Shown: in pieces, positions 62,703-64,000 of the stretch
Position numbering within the stretch: the stretch's first letter is position 1
Layout of the letters: every line of letters starts with the position of its first letter
NCBI RefSeq assembly: GCF_001632365.1
Contig: NW_024468566.1
Span: 1-64,000 of the forward strand
Direction of reading: 5' to 3'
Origin: Laetiporus sulphureus 93-53
Taxonomy: Eukaryota > Basidiomycota > Agaricomycetes > Polyporales > Laetiporaceae
Length of the DNA: 64,000 nucleotides
Position numbers and translations under genes: made by a program
Notes under the pieces: generated by a model
Seen by the model: only the letters and a program-made list of their open reading frames with translations
What the model was told of the DNA's origin: nothing
Database searches by the model: none

Positions 62703-64000
62703 TAATGTAACAATAAAGAATTCGTCTCCAAATTTATCATCATTCTATTTACCAGTTACATTATGGGTGTACGGCAAAAAATCGAGCGCCGAAGCTCTAG
62801 TCGACTCAGGAGCATATTCCATGTACATCAGCAAATGATTCGTAAAGAACAATCGAATCACAACCTCCAAGCTTAATACAACATACAAGGTATACAATGC
62901 TGACAGATCCCAAAATAAACATGGTGAAATAACTGACTATGTAAAAGCATACATCAAAGTCAGAGATCATGGTTCTATCCACCGTCTGCTAGTCACAGAC
63001 ATCGGGAAATTAGACATGATCATTTGGATGTCATACTTATGTCAGCATAATCCAGAAATCAACTGGCAAGCTGGAGAATGGAAATATTCACGATGTCCGT
63101 GTACGTGTCACCACCAGAGGCTTCGTAAAAAACAACAAGCCATTGCGAGAGAGGAAGCTGAAGAAATCTCGCAACAAGCACAACAAGTGGCAGATGAGGA
63201 GCCAACTGCATTCCGAATGTTTAATGGACACAACATCGATGCAGTGAATCCTATCATCTCGTGGGTCGAGATGGACGACGAACAAATAGCCCGCATAATA
63301 CTTTCTATAGCAGATTGTGGCTATGCTGAATCAGAAGAAGACCTGAAAGAAGCGGCACCCCAGTCAAACACTGGCAGCCCAGAAGATCAGGTTATTAATG
63401 AAGTAGAATCTTGGGAAAAACTAGTACCAGATTATCTACATTCATTTGGTGATGTCTTCTCCAAGAAAGCATCAGAAAGGATGCCAACTCGAAAGCCTTA
63501 CGATCACGCAATCAAGTTTGAAGAAGAACATGAATTACCACGATCAAGCAAACTCTATCCTATGAATCCGGAGGAAAGAAATTCTCTAGATTCGTGGATC
63601 GACGAAAATCTAGCAAAAGGCTACATTCGAAAATCGAAATCACCTATTGCTGCCCCGGTATTCTTTGTAAAAAAGAAAGATGGCACGCTAAGACTGGTAC
63701 AAGACTACCAAAAACTTAATGCCATAACCAAGAAGAATCGCTTCCCTATTCCACGAATAAGCGAGCTTATCGATCAGCTCAGTAATGCATCAATATTCAC
63801 CAAGCTGGATCTCAGATGGGGATACAACAATGTTCGCATCCGCAAGGGTGACGAATGGAAAACAGCTTTTGTGACGCACCGCAGTTTATACGAGGCCAAA
63901 GTTATGTTTTTCAGTTTCTGTAACGCACCAGCCACCTTCCAACACATGATGAATGAGATTTTAGATGATCTTATTCGGGAAGGTCATGTGATCGTTTTCC
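62530..64000 (+). pseudogene. Pol start of the third element: protease and RT, cut by window edge
   Basis: Overlaps the end of gag in a different frame. Protease active site EALVDSGAYS, then TGA at 62836-62838 shortly after. Beyond it the frame is open to the window end through the protease remainder, a linker and RT (IRKSKSPIAAPVFFVKKKD, NNVRIRKGDEWKTAFV, FCNAPATFQHMMNEILDDLI). No dUTPase lies between Gag and protease here; whether one follows integrase cannot be seen. The single TGA at a CGA-like position suggests an otherwise recent copy. Confidence 0.8.

Larger units (their letters stand above)
59050..64000 (+). mobile_element. Third Ty3/gypsy element, 5' part, runs off the right edge
   Basis: Plus-strand element: a probable 5' LTR within about 59050-59640, two ORFs ahead of gag, gag, and the protease/RT start of pol to the window end. 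LTR limits cannot be fixed because the 3' LTR lies outside. RT motifs (FFVKKKDGTLRLVQDYQKL, KLDLRWGYNNVRI) are close to those of the element at 22-32 kb, so both belong to the same broad group, but Gag differs. TGA codons interrupt the first ORF (59934) and the protease (62836). Confidence 0.8.

Overview
The window comes from a filamentous basidiomycete, most likely an Agaricomycete. Host genes carry many short (about 47-65 bp) introns, and their products are typical fungal proteins: a KDM4-type demethylase, a CAP59-type GT69 mannosyltransferase and a secreted CE1 esterase. Between them lie chromodomain Ty3/gypsy retrotransposons, a LINE and non-autonomous DNA elements. Coding sequences were assembled by hand from splice signals, reading phase and family knowledge. 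Most multi-exon models close exactly in frame.

Left half (1-22 kb), gene-dense: PRP43 DEAH-box helicase (minus, runs off the left edge), two DNA-transposon MITEs, a secreted CE1 acetyl-xylan-esterase-like enzyme, a 951-aa protein of unknown function, proteasome subunit beta7 (PRE4), a small dual-specificity phosphatase, a single-pass membrane protein and a JmjN/JmjC/PHD histone demethylase.

22.3-31.9 kb: a full-length 9.6-kb Ty3/gypsy element on the minus strand with 448-bp LTRs differing at one base and a GCGAC target duplication. It carries a short ORF ahead of gag, a dUTPase domain between Gag and protease, and a Tf1-like 11-nt self-priming arrangement. Its protease region is broken by a 7-bp duplication and a stop. 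It sits 54 bp upstream of the start codon of the next gene, an NBS1/nibrin-like DNA-repair protein.

32-43 kb: NBS1-like, GT69 mannosyltransferase, ornithine carbamoyltransferase and glycogen synthase, all plus strand.

43-64 kb, repeat-rich: a possible solo LTR; a deleted Ty3/gypsy copy whose dUTPase lies after the chromodomain; a decayed LINE ending in a poly(A) tract; a large foldback element with a CTAGTACTA-type tandem core; scattered uncharacterised coding fragments; and the 5' part of a third Ty3/gypsy element that runs off the right edge. Many internal stops in these elements are TGA where the family expects CGA, pointing to C-to-T decay at CpG.

The most unusual content is the set of retrotransposon accessory modules: dUTPase in two different positions, small ORFs ahead of gag, atypical Gag zinc clusters and self-priming.
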